Of a DNA stretch of 64,000 bases, positions 33,415-42,126 are shown piece after piece. Origin of the DNA: an uncultured Chryseobacterium sp. (GTDB taxonomy: Bacteria > Bacteroidota > Bacteroidia > Flavobacteriales > Weeksellaceae); assembly GCA_913778275.1 (NCBI GenBank), contig CAJYWN010000003.1, positions 1 through 64,000 on the forward strand, in the 5' to 3' direction. A model generated the notes under the pieces. The model was given only the letters and a program-made list of their open reading frames with translations, did no database searches and was not told where the DNA came from. Made by a program: the position numbers and the translations under genes. Every line of letters starts with the position of its first letter. The stretch's first letter is position 1.

Positions 33415-33473
33415 TCGTTCGTCAGTTCGGGTGTTTTTCACAGCGAAGCGGAGAAAAATGTATCGAGAACCGG
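33415..33473. repeat. Dispersed palindromic repeat (GTTCGGGTG...TATCGAGAAC)
   Basis: The segment CAGTTCGGGTGTTTTTC, a GCGAAGC turn, then GAAAAATGTATCGAGAACC forms an imperfect stem-loop. I recall very similar 'GTTCGAGTG...TATCGAGAAC' repeats scattered through Chryseobacterium/Flavobacterium intergenic regions. Only one copy is in this window, so the repeat status rests on recollection and its symmetry. Confidence 0.5.
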
Positions 33474-33508
33474 CAACGTTATATAAATAGTTTAACATCA
33501 ATCAAAAA

Positions 33509-35197
33509 CTATCCTTTGTAATTATAAAGCATCTGATAATACTCATCCGCCATTCGGTCACTGTTGAACTGATCTTTTACATCTTCCATCGAATTGTACT
33601 GGATTTTTCTCCATTTATTAGGGTTGTCATAGTAAGCAGGAAGAATTTCATTTTCAAGAATTTCGTATAGTTTATTCATGTCATAATTATCCTGTTCATA
33701 GATGCTCATGTTCTCATAATCACATTTCGGCACAACGAAAGAATTTTCTCCATGCTTGGCAAATTCCGGGATCCAGCCATCGTCGGTAGAAAGATTTACC
33801 GAGCCGTTCATGGCAGCAGTCATTCCGGAAGTTCCGGAAGCTTCTCTCGGAACTCTCGGGTTATTCAGCCAAAGATCAGAACCCTGTTTCAGTAATTTGC
33901 TTAATGCAAGCTCATAGCCCGTAAGAACAGCCATATTTTTATTGTTTTTGCTTTCTTCTACAAGACCATTGAAGACAGAAATTGCAGAGTAATCCATAGG
34001 ATAGGGCTTTCCGGCAAAAATAATCTGTACCGGATGTTTGGGATTATTCAGAAGCCTGTAAAACCTTTCCTTGTCCTGCAAAAGAAGATCAGCTCTTTTG
34101 TAACCGGCGAACCTTCTTGCCCATACAATGGTAAAAATATTAGGGCTGAAAAGATTTCCGGTCTGGTCTGCAACCACTTTGAAAAGTCTCTTCTTAAGAT
34201 GCTTTTTACGGTAATCAAAAACCGTTTCATCGTTTTCATCTTTAGCATTATACAAAGGTTTGTCTGACCAGTATTTGAATTCCTGTGCATTTGTAATCGA
34301 CTTAATTTCACAAATCCCTTCGTATTTGCTCCACATAGCTCTCGAAACATCACCGTGCAGCTGAGAAACGCCATTGGCGATATGTGCCATCTTAAGGGCA
34401 CACAGCGAATGATTGAAACGATCATCGCCGGAACCTTCGATCCTTTTCACATCTTCCATGCTGAACCCGGAAAAATAAGACATTTCATAACAAAGTCTCA
34501 AACTGTGTTTTTCATTACCGGCTTCTTCGGGAGTGTGGGTAGTAAACACAAGCTTTTCTTTTACCTTGTTCAGGTCTCCGTTGTATTTTTTTAACAAATG
34601 AAAGGCAGCAGGAAGTCCGTGAGCCTCATTGAGATGATAAATATCTCTTTCCAGGTTCAATTCATCCAACAGCCTTGCACCACCTTTTCCTAAAAGGATA
34701 TATTGGGCAAGTTTGGTAGACTCATTGGCGTCGTACAACTTATGGCAAATTGTTTTTGAGATATGGTCGTTTTCGGGAATATCAGTCGAAAGAAAAAACA
34801 TCGGGGCCGTCTGAAAAATTTCAGGATCAAGATACCAAACCTTTACCCAAACCGGCGCACTGTGGATTTCAATCTGGAATTTTAAGCCTGTATCTTCAAG
34901 GAAACTGTACATTTTTTTGGTCCAGACAGGCTGTAAGGTCTGATCATGGTTTCTCGCCTGATCATAGTATCCGAATTTCCACAAAATCCCGATTCCTACA
35001 AGATCCTGCTTCAGGTTGTAAGCACTCCGCATGTGAGATCCTGCTAAAAATCCGAGGCCTCCGGAATATATTTTAAGAACCTGCTCTATGGCAAATTCCA
35101 TTGAAAAATAGGCTACCTTTTTAGAGTATTTGGGATTGATACCAAAAGGCATTTTAAAGTTTCTAAAATCCATCACAGTTTTATATTTGAAAGCCAA
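33509..35197 (-). CDS. Alpha-glucan phosphorylase family protein, PLP lysine replaced
   Basis: The 562-residue protein belongs to the short GT35 (AgpA-type) phosphorylases. It has YFSMEFAIEQVLKIYSGGLG, HLNEAHGLPAAF, FTTHTPEEAGNEKH, VWARRFAGYKRADLLL and FAGKPYP. Family enzymes release glucose 1-phosphate from glycogen using PLP bound to a lysine in a motif like EASGTSGMK. Here the motif reads EASGTSGMTAAMNG, with Thr460 at the lysine position. Either a Bacteroidota subclass works differently or it is not a phosphorylase. Length (usual range 540-850) is at the short end. It is monocistronic on the minus strand, with no other glycogen gene adjacent. Confidence 0.82.
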   Translation of the reverse strand: MAFKYKTVMDFRNFKMPFGINPKYSKKVAYFSMEFAIEQVLKIYSGGLGFLAGSHMRSAYNLKQDLVGIGILWKFGYYDQARNHDQTLQPVWTKKMYSFLEDTGLKFQIEIHSAPVWVKVWYLDPEIFQTAPMFFLSTDIPENDHISKTICHKLYDANESTKLAQYILLGKGGARLLDELNLERDIYHLNEAHGLPAAFHLLKKYNGDLNKVKEKLVFTTHTPEEAGNEKHSLRLCYEMSYFSGFSMEDVKRIEGSGDDRFNHSLCALKMAHIANGVSQLHGDVSRAMWSKYEGICEIKSITNAQEFKYWSDKPLYNAKDENDETVFDYRKKHLKKRLFKVVADQTGNLFSPNIFTIVWARRFAGYKRADLLLQDKERFYRLLNNPKHPVQIIFAGKPYPMDYSAISVFNGLVEESKNNKNMAVLTGYELALSKLLKQGSDLWLNNPRVPREASGTSGMTAAMNGSVNLSTDDGWIPEFAKHGENSFVVPKCDYENMSIYEQDNYDMNKLYEILENEILPAYYDNPNKWRKIQYNSMEDVKDQFNSDRMADEYYQMLYNYKG

Positions 35198-35367
35198 AGG
35201 TATTAAATATGAAAATAAACTAAATGTTAATTATTAAATAAATTGTTTTAAAAGAAATTATAACATTGATTTTTTACTTATCTTTAAGTTGTAAATTTTT
35301 GATAATCAAAACTTCATGACATGAAACCGAAAGTTTTATGTGTTCCATAACAATAAAAAATAAGCAC

Positions 35368-36165
35368 ATGAAAAAGGCATTTTCTGATGAAGATTTAATT
35401 AAAAATCTAAGCTTATATTACCTGAACCGGCATTTGAAGAAAAAGCCGATCGAAAAATACCACCGTACTATAGATCAGTCTCCGCTGCACGACCGGGAAA
35501 AGTATAAGAAAAAGACAGAGATCTTACTTCTCAATTCTTTTATGCATCATTTTCCTGAAGTAAAATTTGAAGATTTAACCTGTGAAAGCCCGGATTTTAT
35601 CGCAAAATTCAACGATAAGAAAATCGGGATCGAGCTCACCGAAGTGATCAATCACCTCGAAATGAAAAAGATCGAAAGCAGCTTAAACAAAATTTTCCGC
35701 CAGGCAGAAATACTATTGGAACAAGAAGACACTACGAAATATCGTGGTGTTTATTTTTTGGAATTCCACTCAAATATCAGACCCGATACGCTCGAAAATC
35801 AACAGGAAATTATTCTCAATATCTATAAAAGCATAAAGCGAGGAAAAGCATACGGCTGTGTAAAAAGCGTAAGGAAATCCTTTCACCGGAGAAACGTATT
35901 CATTACCCACGAATACAACATGAATCTCTTTGATGAATTGTGCTCGGAAAAAATTGTGGAACTGATTGAAAAAAAGAACGAAAAATTCCCGTATTACGAT
36001 ACTTCCGTAGACGAATGCTGGCTCGTGATTGTTTCGGATATGAACTCCATTGCTTCACGCTATACTTTTATTCAGGATAAAGAACACCTGCATCAGGTAA
36101 AAAGCCCTTTTCATAAAATTTTTCATGTTGAAAATCTTTGCGGAAATATCATAAGTATAAAGTAA
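35368..36165 (+). CDS. Orphan PD-(D/E)XK-like protein
   Basis: No named family is certain. The 265-residue protein contains CESPDFIAKFNDKKIGIELTEV (residues about 72-93), which fits the core of PD-(D/E)XK nuclease-like folds (Pro-Asp, then Glu-x-Thr where Glu-x-Lys is usual). A helical N terminus carries basic residues (NRHLKKKPIEKYHRTID). There are no membrane segments. The frame is open from 35338, but the ATG at 35368 follows an AT-rich leader and begins a typical MKKAFSDEDL. It stands alone, so no partner methylase or defence gene is visible. Confidence 0.65.
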   Translation: MKKAFSDEDLIKNLSLYYLNRHLKKKPIEKYHRTIDQSPLHDREKYKKKTEILLLNSFMHHFPEVKFEDLTCESPDFIAKFNDKKIGIELTEVINHLEMKKIESSLNKIFRQAEILLEQEDTTKYRGVYFLEFHSNIRPDTLENQQEIILNIYKSIKRGKAYGCVKSVRKSFHRRNVFITHEYNMNLFDELCSEKIVELIEKKNEKFPYYDTSVDECWLVIVSDMNSIASRYTFIQDKEHLHQVKSPFHKIFHVENLCGNIISIK

Positions 36166-36243
36166 TTTATTAAAATGATTTATTATTTTTCAATTTTTAA
36201 TGAATTATGTTGAATAAAATTAACATAATTGATATGGAATGTT

Positions 36244-36251
36244 TATATTTG
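36244..36251 (+). promoter_or_regulatory. -7 element for the T9SS substrate gene
   Basis: TATATTTG matches TAnnTTTG, 43 bp before the ATG at 36295. Confidence 0.55.
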
Positions 36252-36294
36252 ATATACACAAAATCACTTCACTTAATAACCAAATTGAAAAGGC

Positions 36295-38388
36295 ATGAAG
36301 AAATATCTACTCCTGTTTTTGCTGTTATTATCTCGAACACTTTTTTCTCAGGCTGACTGTTCCACTGCACTTACGGTTTGCGGAAATTCGGATATTACCT
36401 ATTCTCCATCAGGTATTGGCGCACTCAATGAAAATCTTGGAGGGTGTCTTACAACCGGCGAGCATAATTCCATCTGGTACAAAATTACCATAGCAACCGG
36501 CGGAACGCTTACTTTTGATCTTGTCCCGAGTGATCCGGATGCCGATTACGACTGGGCAGTATATGGACCCAATGTTACCTGCGGAAACCTGGGGACACCA
36601 ATACGCTGTAATGCGGCAACAGTAATAGGTGTAGGCGCTTCTACCGGACTGAATATGACAAGTACCATTACTTCCGCGGCCGGCGGCTCTTTAACACCAT
36701 ACTGCAAATATCTGGACGTACTTCCGGGACAAACCTACTATCTTTACATTGACAATTGGGTAGATGTTTTTAATCCTACGATGGCTCCTTTTTCACTTAC
36801 CTGGGGCGGAACGGCAACCCTTGCCTCCCCGTTTACCAATCCTAATATTCAGACACAGCCTTTCACACCACCCGGAACTCCGGCCGCAAACCCTGCAGAT
36901 CCAAGAGAAATTATCATTTGTCAGAATCCGGCTGTTTTCGATTTCAGTACATTAACAGCAGGTATCCTGAACGGAAATTCCAACTTCCAGATCACATACC
37001 ATACCTCCCAGAATAATGCGCTTTCGGGAGCAAACCCTATTCTTACGCCACAAACGGTGAATCTGGCATTAACATACTACTATAGCATTCACTATCAGGA
37101 TCCGGCCGATCCTAATAATCCGATCAATTCCTGCAGGCAGACCGGAGCGTTTAAATTTAAGCAGGGGAATATTACCGGAAATAATGTAACGCTGTACAGC
37201 TGTAATAACAACAATGCGGGTACGGCTACTTTTAACCTGACTTCCGCTGCAGTATTCGCAGATCCTACTGCTACAAAAAAATATTACAATACAATGAGTG
37301 ATCTCAATGCCGGGATTAATGAAATTACCAGTCCTGCAGCATTTATTTCTGCTGAAGGAATCGTCTATGTGAAAATTACTTCTCAGTATGGTTGCATAGC
37401 TGTAGCAGAGATTACTTTGAAATTTTATCCTGTTGTTGTCGTTACCGAAGCAACATTGAGGTCATGCTTTATAGAATCCAATCCTTCCACGGCTTCATTT
37501 AATCTTACAATCGCTCCGGTGACAACGCAGACAGGAACGAAAAGCTATTATCCTTCCCTTGCCGATGCACAAAATAATACCAATGCGATCCCAAATCCGG
37601 CGAATTATATTGCATCCAATGGTGTCGTATTTATAAGGGTAACCAACGGAAACGGCTGTTATGCAATTGCTAAAGTCAATTTGGTTGTTCTTCCGCCAGT
37701 GTATTCTAATGTTCTTCAGGATAAAATTATCTGTATGGAAGATAAAACAACACTGGACGCCGGACCCGGCTTTACCGCTTATGAATGGAGTACCGGCGCT
37801 ACTACCCAGACCATTTCCGGAGTAGGTGTGGGAACGTATTGGGTGAAATTGAAAACGGGAGATTGTACCACATTGCAAACCGTAAAAATCTATGCTTCCG
37901 AACAGCCTGTCATCTCTTCTGTGGATATAGCCAACACCACGGTGACACTAAATGTAACAGGAGGAACTGGTCCGTATCACTATTCTACAGACGGTATCAA
38001 CTGGCAGGATTCAAATATATTTACTGATATTCCGAGAGGTGATCATCGTATTTTTGTTAAAGATGCTTACGATTGCGAACCGATTACCATTACGATAGTT
38101 GTTCCGAATTTAATAAATGTGATTACTCCGAATGGAGATGGCGTTAATGATATGATTGATTATTCTGCTTTGGGAAACAAACAGAATCTTGTACTTAACA
38201 TTTTCGACCGCTACGGAAATAAAGTGTTCCAGGCTGATAAACTGAGCGGTTATCAATGGAACGGAACAACAGGCGGAAAAAAAGTTCCCACCGGTACTTA
38301 CTGGTATTCCGTAACCTGGAATGAAAATGATAAGAAAAATACATTATTCAAATACTCAGGCTGGGTAATGGTAAAAAACAGAGATTAA
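36295..38388 (+). CDS. T9SS type B sorting domain surface protein
   Basis: The 697-residue protein has a signal peptide (cleavage near LFSQ-AD) and a long beta-rich, cysteine-containing ectodomain with repeated modules of about 85-90 residues (compare NAGTATFNLTSAAVFADPTA with PSTASFNLTIAPVTTQTGTK). Each module contains a Y-Y...N...I pattern. It ends in a type B C-terminal domain: NVITPNGDGVNDMIDY, LNIFDRYGNKVFQ, YQWNGTTGGKKVPTGTYWY. This directs export through the T9SS and attachment to the cell surface. The function may be adhesion or gliding. The gldKLMN genes for the secretion machine lie 12 kb downstream. Confidence 0.92.
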   Translation: MKKYLLLFLLLLSRTLFSQADCSTALTVCGNSDITYSPSGIGALNENLGGCLTTGEHNSIWYKITIATGGTLTFDLVPSDPDADYDWAVYGPNVTCGNLGTPIRCNAATVIGVGASTGLNMTSTITSAAGGSLTPYCKYLDVLPGQTYYLYIDNWVDVFNPTMAPFSLTWGGTATLASPFTNPNIQTQPFTPPGTPAANPADPREIIICQNPAVFDFSTLTAGILNGNSNFQITYHTSQNNALSGANPILTPQTVNLALTYYYSIHYQDPADPNNPINSCRQTGAFKFKQGNITGNNVTLYSCNNNNAGTATFNLTSAAVFADPTATKKYYNTMSDLNAGINEITSPAAFISAEGIVYVKITSQYGCIAVAEITLKFYPVVVVTEATLRSCFIESNPSTASFNLTIAPVTTQTGTKSYYPSLADAQNNTNAIPNPANYIASNGVVFIRVTNGNGCYAIAKVNLVVLPPVYSNVLQDKIICMEDKTTLDAGPGFTAYEWSTGATTQTISGVGVGTYWVKLKTGDCTTLQTVKIYASEQPVISSVDIANTTVTLNVTGGTGPYHYSTDGINWQDSNIFTDIPRGDHRIFVKDAYDCEPITITIVVPNLINVITPNGDGVNDMIDYSALGNKQNLVLNIFDRYGNKVFQADKLSGYQWNGTTGGKKVPTGTYWYSVTWNENDKKNTLFKYSGWVMVKNRD

Positions 38389-38398
38389 TCTGCATATT

Positions 38399-38426
38399 AA
38401 AAACTGCCTCGAAAGGGCAGTTTTTT
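38399..38426 (+). terminator. Terminator after T9SS substrate gene
   Basis: AAAACTGCC pairs with GGCAGTTTT around TCGAAAG and continues in T. Confidence 0.88.
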
Positions 38427-38504
38427 ATTTTCGGATATTTCTTTCTGTTGACTAATAAGATCTTACGTATATTTATTCTTATATTTAGGTATAAATTCTC
38501 GAAT

Positions 38505-39095
38505 ATGAAAGATTTATTCATAAAACGCTTTGCCTATTACAAAATGCTTGGCGACAGATCATTTGAACAGCTCTCCGAAGAACAGATTTTCTGGCAGTTT
38601 AATGAAGAAAGTAATTCAATTGCGGTGATTGTAAAACATATTGCAGGAAATATGCTTTCCAGATGGACGAATTTTTTAACGGAAGATGGAGAAAAATCCT
38701 GGCGCAACCGGGATGAAGAATTTGTTAATACTTTTTCTACAAAAGTTGAGGTTCTTCGATACTGGAAGGCCGGCTGGAAATGTCTCTTTGAAGCACTGGA
38801 TCAGATCAATGATGAAAATTGGTATGCTACAATTTATATCAGAAACGAGGCGCATACGGTACTGGATGCAGTTTTGCGTCAGCTTGCTCATTATCCTTAT
38901 CATATCGGGCAGATGGTTTACATTGCTAAAATGATGAAAAATGAAGACTGGAAGACGCTTTCTATTGCTAGAAACCGCTCGGAGGAATTTAATTCAGACA
39001 TGAAAATAAAATTCAGCGAATTTAATTCTGAAACAAATTCTTCACCCGTGTGCTATCAAGACGGTCCGGAAGTAACAGAAGAATTTAAACAATAG
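38505..39095 (+). CDS. DinB-like DUF1572 protein
   Basis: The 196-residue protein matches DUF1572 in the DinB/YfiT-like four-helix superfamily: FAYYKMLGDRSFEQLSEEQI, IAVIVKHIAGNMLSRWTNFL with its metal-ligand-type histidine, and QLAHYPYHIGQMVYIAKM with the two further histidines. Such proteins often bind a divalent metal and may act as thiol-dependent transferases; the substrate is unknown. The frame is open from 38448, but that start lies within AT-rich intergenic sequence, and MKDLFIKRFAYY at 38505 is the family-like start. Confidence 0.85.
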   Translation: MKDLFIKRFAYYKMLGDRSFEQLSEEQIFWQFNEESNSIAVIVKHIAGNMLSRWTNFLTEDGEKSWRNRDEEFVNTFSTKVEVLRYWKAGWKCLFEALDQINDENWYATIYIRNEAHTVLDAVLRQLAHYPYHIGQMVYIAKMMKNEDWKTLSIARNRSEEFNSDMKIKFSEFNSETNSSPVCYQDGPEVTEEFKQ

Positions 39096-39128
39096 ACCGA
39101 ATCGATTTACCGTTTGTATTAAATTGAT

Positions 39129-39136
39129 TATCTTTG
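39129..39136 (+). promoter_or_regulatory. -7 element for mtaB
   Basis: TATCTTTG fits TAnnTTTG, 25 bp before the mtaB ATG. Confidence 0.6.
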
Positions 39137-39161
39137 CACCCACAAAATTCAGGATCAATAA

Positions 39162-40508
39162 ATGTCTCAATTTCACAGAACTGCCGCATTTCATACCTTA
39201 GGCTGCAAATTAAACTTTGCGGAAACATCTACCATTGCCCGTCAATTAACAGACGCAGGATACAAAAAGGTAAGTTTTGATGACAAAGCAGACATTTATG
39301 TTATCAATACGTGTTCTGTCACGGAAAATGCCGATCGTGAATGTAAGCTTCACGTAAAAAGAGCGATGAAAGCTAATCCGGAAGGACTGGTGGTTATTGT
39401 GGGATGCTACGCCCAGCTGAAACCGGAAGAAATTTCACAGATTGAAGGAGTAGACCTTGTATTAGGAGCCAAGGAAAAGTTCAATATCCTCAGCTATCTT
39501 GATGATCTTGAAAAATCTGAAAATGAGGGGATTGTTCATTCCTGCGAAATTGAAGAAACTGATTTTTTCATTGGAAGCTATTCTATAGGAGACAGAACCA
39601 GGGCTTTTCTGAAGGTCCAGGATGGCTGCGACTATAAATGTACGTACTGTACGATTCCTTTGGCAAGAGGGATTTCCCGATCCGATACTATTGAAAATGT
39701 ACTAAGAAATGCCAGAGAGATTTCTCAGAAAGATATTAAAGAAATCGTTCTTACCGGAGTGAACATCGGAGATTACGGGAAAGGTGAATTCGGGAACAAG
39801 AAACATGAGCATACTTTTTTAGATTTAATTTCTGAACTTGATAAAGTGGACGGGATTGAGAGAATCCGTATATCTTCTATTGAGCCTAATCTTTTGAAAG
39901 ACGAAAGTATAGAGCTGGTTTCCAGAAGCAGGACCTTTGTTCCGCATTTTCATATTCCATTGCAATCCGGAAGCGACGATCTTCTTAAGAAAATGAAACG
40001 TCGTTATCTTACCAGACTGTATAAAGACAGGGTTGCTAAAATCCGTGAAGTAATGCCTCACGCCGCAATTGGTGTGGATGTAATCGTAGGATTCCCGGGA
40101 GAGACGGAAGAATTGTTTATGGAAACATATAACTTCCTGAATGAGCTTCCCATTACCTATCTCCACGTTTTCACCTATTCTGAAAGAGAAAATACCGAAG
40201 CTGCCGCAATGGAGGGTATTGTACCGATTTCCGAAAGAAAAAAACGCAATAAAATGTTGAGAATTCTTTCCGAAAAGAAAAAGATGGCATTCTACCACAC
40301 TCAGCTTGGAAAAACGCTTCCCGTACTTTGGGAACATGAAAACAAGGACGGAAAAATGTTTGGCTTCACGGAAAATTACGTGAGGGTACAGAAAGATTAT
40401 GATGAGGCATCTATTAACCAGATAGAATTTTTAAACTTAGAAAAAATCCTGTCAGATGGCACGGTTTCTGTGCAGTCTTCTTACGAAAATTTTTTAGCTA
40501 AAGTATAA
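39162..40508 (+). CDS. mtaB: tRNA t6A37 methylthiotransferase MtaB
   Basis: MtaB is a radical-SAM enzyme that converts t6A to ms2t6A at position 37 of ANN-decoding tRNAs. The 448-residue protein has the N-terminal UPF0004 cysteines (LGCKLNFAETS, INTCSVTENAD, IVGCYAQ), the radical-SAM cluster motif VQDGCDYKCTYCTIPLARG (C-x3-C-x2-C), the later LTGVNIGDYGKGEF and IPLQSGSDDLLKKMKRRY, and a C-terminal TRAM-like region. It lies 3.5 kb upstream of two tRNA-Lys genes, whose anticodon UUU tRNA is a natural substrate class. The gltB-like gene follows by 53 bp. Confidence 0.95.
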   Translation: MSQFHRTAAFHTLGCKLNFAETSTIARQLTDAGYKKVSFDDKADIYVINTCSVTENADRECKLHVKRAMKANPEGLVVIVGCYAQLKPEEISQIEGVDLVLGAKEKFNILSYLDDLEKSENEGIVHSCEIEETDFFIGSYSIGDRTRAFLKVQDGCDYKCTYCTIPLARGISRSDTIENVLRNAREISQKDIKEIVLTGVNIGDYGKGEFGNKKHEHTFLDLISELDKVDGIERIRISSIEPNLLKDESIELVSRSRTFVPHFHIPLQSGSDDLLKKMKRRYLTRLYKDRVAKIREVMPHAAIGVDVIVGFPGETEELFMETYNFLNELPITYLHVFTYSERENTEAAAMEGIVPISERKKRNKMLRILSEKKKMAFYHTQLGKTLPVLWEHENKDGKMFGFTENYVRVQKDYDEASINQIEFLNLEKILSDGTVSVQSSYENFLAKV

Positions 40509-40561
40509 GCTTTCTGCTAAATTTCCACTACATTTAATTTCTAACTTCAAATCTTACATTC

Positions 40562-42079
40562 ATGAGAGATAAGTTTTTATCTTGGGGAATGGTATTGATT
40601 ATTGTGACCTGGACTGTAGCATTGCTCATCAGGGCGCATTACTGGATACCTACTCTTTTAACGGCCATTTATGCATTAGGGGTGTACAATACCTATCAGA
40701 CCAAACATGCCATTCTGAGAAACTTTCCGGTTTTAGGATATTTCAGGTATTTCTTCGAAAGTATTTCACCGGAGATGCAGCAGTATTTTATTGAAAGGGA
40801 AACAGACGGGAAGCCATTTCCGAGAAATCAGCGTTCCGCAGTATACAGAAGAGCTAAAAACTTAGGAGATACCGTTGCTTTCGGTACCCAGCTGGAAGTT
40901 AATCATAGAAAATATGAAGGGATCAAACATTCCATTTATGCAAAGTCGCCATCTGAAGAGCTTCCGAGAGTATGGGTGGGAGGGGAACAGTGTACACAGC
41001 CTTACCACGCCTCTTTGCTGAATATCTCGGCGATGAGCTTTGGATCTTTAAGTGACCGCGCTCAGATCTCACTTAACAGAGGAGCCAAAAAAGGAAACTT
41101 TTATCACAATACAGGAGAAGGAGGTATTTCGCCTTATCATCTTGAAGGAGGGGATCTTTGCTGGCAGATCGGGACGGGATATTTCGGCTGCAGGGATGAT
41201 GAAGGAAAATTTAATCCGGAACTGTTTGCAAAATATTCCAACCTTCCGAATGTGAAAATGATTGAAATTAAACTTTCACAGGGAGCTAAGCCTGGTCACG
41301 GCGGTGTTTTGCCGGGGGTGAAGAATACTCCGGAGATTGCCAAGATCCGTCACGTCACACCCGGAATGACCATTATCTCTCCGCCATCGCATTCTTCGTT
41401 TTCCGATGCGGCAGGATTGCTGAGGTTTGTACAGCAGCTGCGCGGACTTTCCGGAGGAAAGCCTGTAGGGTTTAAGCTTTGTATAGGCGATACCAAAGAA
41501 TTTGAAGACATCTGTGTTCAGATGAATGTATTAAAGATCTATCCCGATTTTATTACCGTGGATGGCGCAGAAGGAGGAACCGGAGCGGCACCGCCGGAAT
41601 TTTCAGACGGTGTGGGAATGCCGTTGGAACCGGCACTTATTTTTGTAAACAGAACATTGAAAAGTTATAATGTTAGGAATAAACTGCGCGTTATTGCAAG
41701 CGGAAAAGTTTTAACAAGTCTGGATATTCTCAGAGCTATTGCAATGGGCGCGGATATGTGTAATAATGCAAGAGGCTTTATGTTTTCTTTGGGCTGTATT
41801 CAGGCATTACGATGTAATTCCAATAATTGCCCGACTGGTGTTGCTACCCAGGATAAAATGCTGATTAAAGGACTGGATGTTACCGACAAAGCCGAAAGGG
41901 TGTATCATTTCCATAAAAATACACTGCATACCTGCAATGAGCTTATTGCGGCGGCAGGGAGAAGCTCTTACGAAGAAGTAGATGCAACCATGTTCATGAG
42001 AGGGGATGAGTTTGATCACCTTTCAGATCATTATTTCCCGGATATTTTAGGGAACGTAAAACATAAGGCAGGATTGTAA
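40562..42079 (+). CDS. FMN-binding glutamate synthase domain protein
   Basis: The 505-residue protein consists of a short N-terminal membrane part (two helices, residues 7-48) and the FMN/Fe-S synthase domain of GltB without its glutaminase and GXGXG domains. Visible are LLNISAMSFGSLSDRAQISL, GEGGISPYH, IEIKLSQGAKPGHGGVLPG, DGAEGGTGAAPPEF and the 3Fe-4S cysteines CIQALRCNSNNCPTGVAT. Stand-alone relatives are annotated as FMN-binding glutamate synthase family proteins; the reaction and amino donor are not known. It ends at a strong bidirectional terminator. Confidence 0.92.
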   Translation: MRDKFLSWGMVLIIVTWTVALLIRAHYWIPTLLTAIYALGVYNTYQTKHAILRNFPVLGYFRYFFESISPEMQQYFIERETDGKPFPRNQRSAVYRRAKNLGDTVAFGTQLEVNHRKYEGIKHSIYAKSPSEELPRVWVGGEQCTQPYHASLLNISAMSFGSLSDRAQISLNRGAKKGNFYHNTGEGGISPYHLEGGDLCWQIGTGYFGCRDDEGKFNPELFAKYSNLPNVKMIEIKLSQGAKPGHGGVLPGVKNTPEIAKIRHVTPGMTIISPPSHSSFSDAAGLLRFVQQLRGLSGGKPVGFKLCIGDTKEFEDICVQMNVLKIYPDFITVDGAEGGTGAAPPEFSDGVGMPLEPALIFVNRTLKSYNVRNKLRVIASGKVLTSLDILRAIAMGADMCNNARGFMFSLGCIQALRCNSNNCPTGVATQDKMLIKGLDVTDKAERVYHFHKNTLHTCNELIAAAGRSSYEEVDATMFMRGDEFDHLSDHYFPDILGNVKHKAGL

Positions 42080-42092
42080 ATTTTAAATAAAA

Positions 42093-42126
42093 AAAGCGCT
42101 TCTCCATAGAGAAGCGCTTTTTTTAT
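42093..42126. terminator. Bidirectional terminator, gltB-like / lipoprotein
   Basis: AAAGCGCTTCTC pairs exactly with GAGAAGCGCTTT around CATA, with A7 and T7 on the outer sides. Confidence 0.92.

Noticed and set aside
39825..40337. 170-codon frame antisense to mtaB
   Set aside because: Shadow frame inside mtaB.
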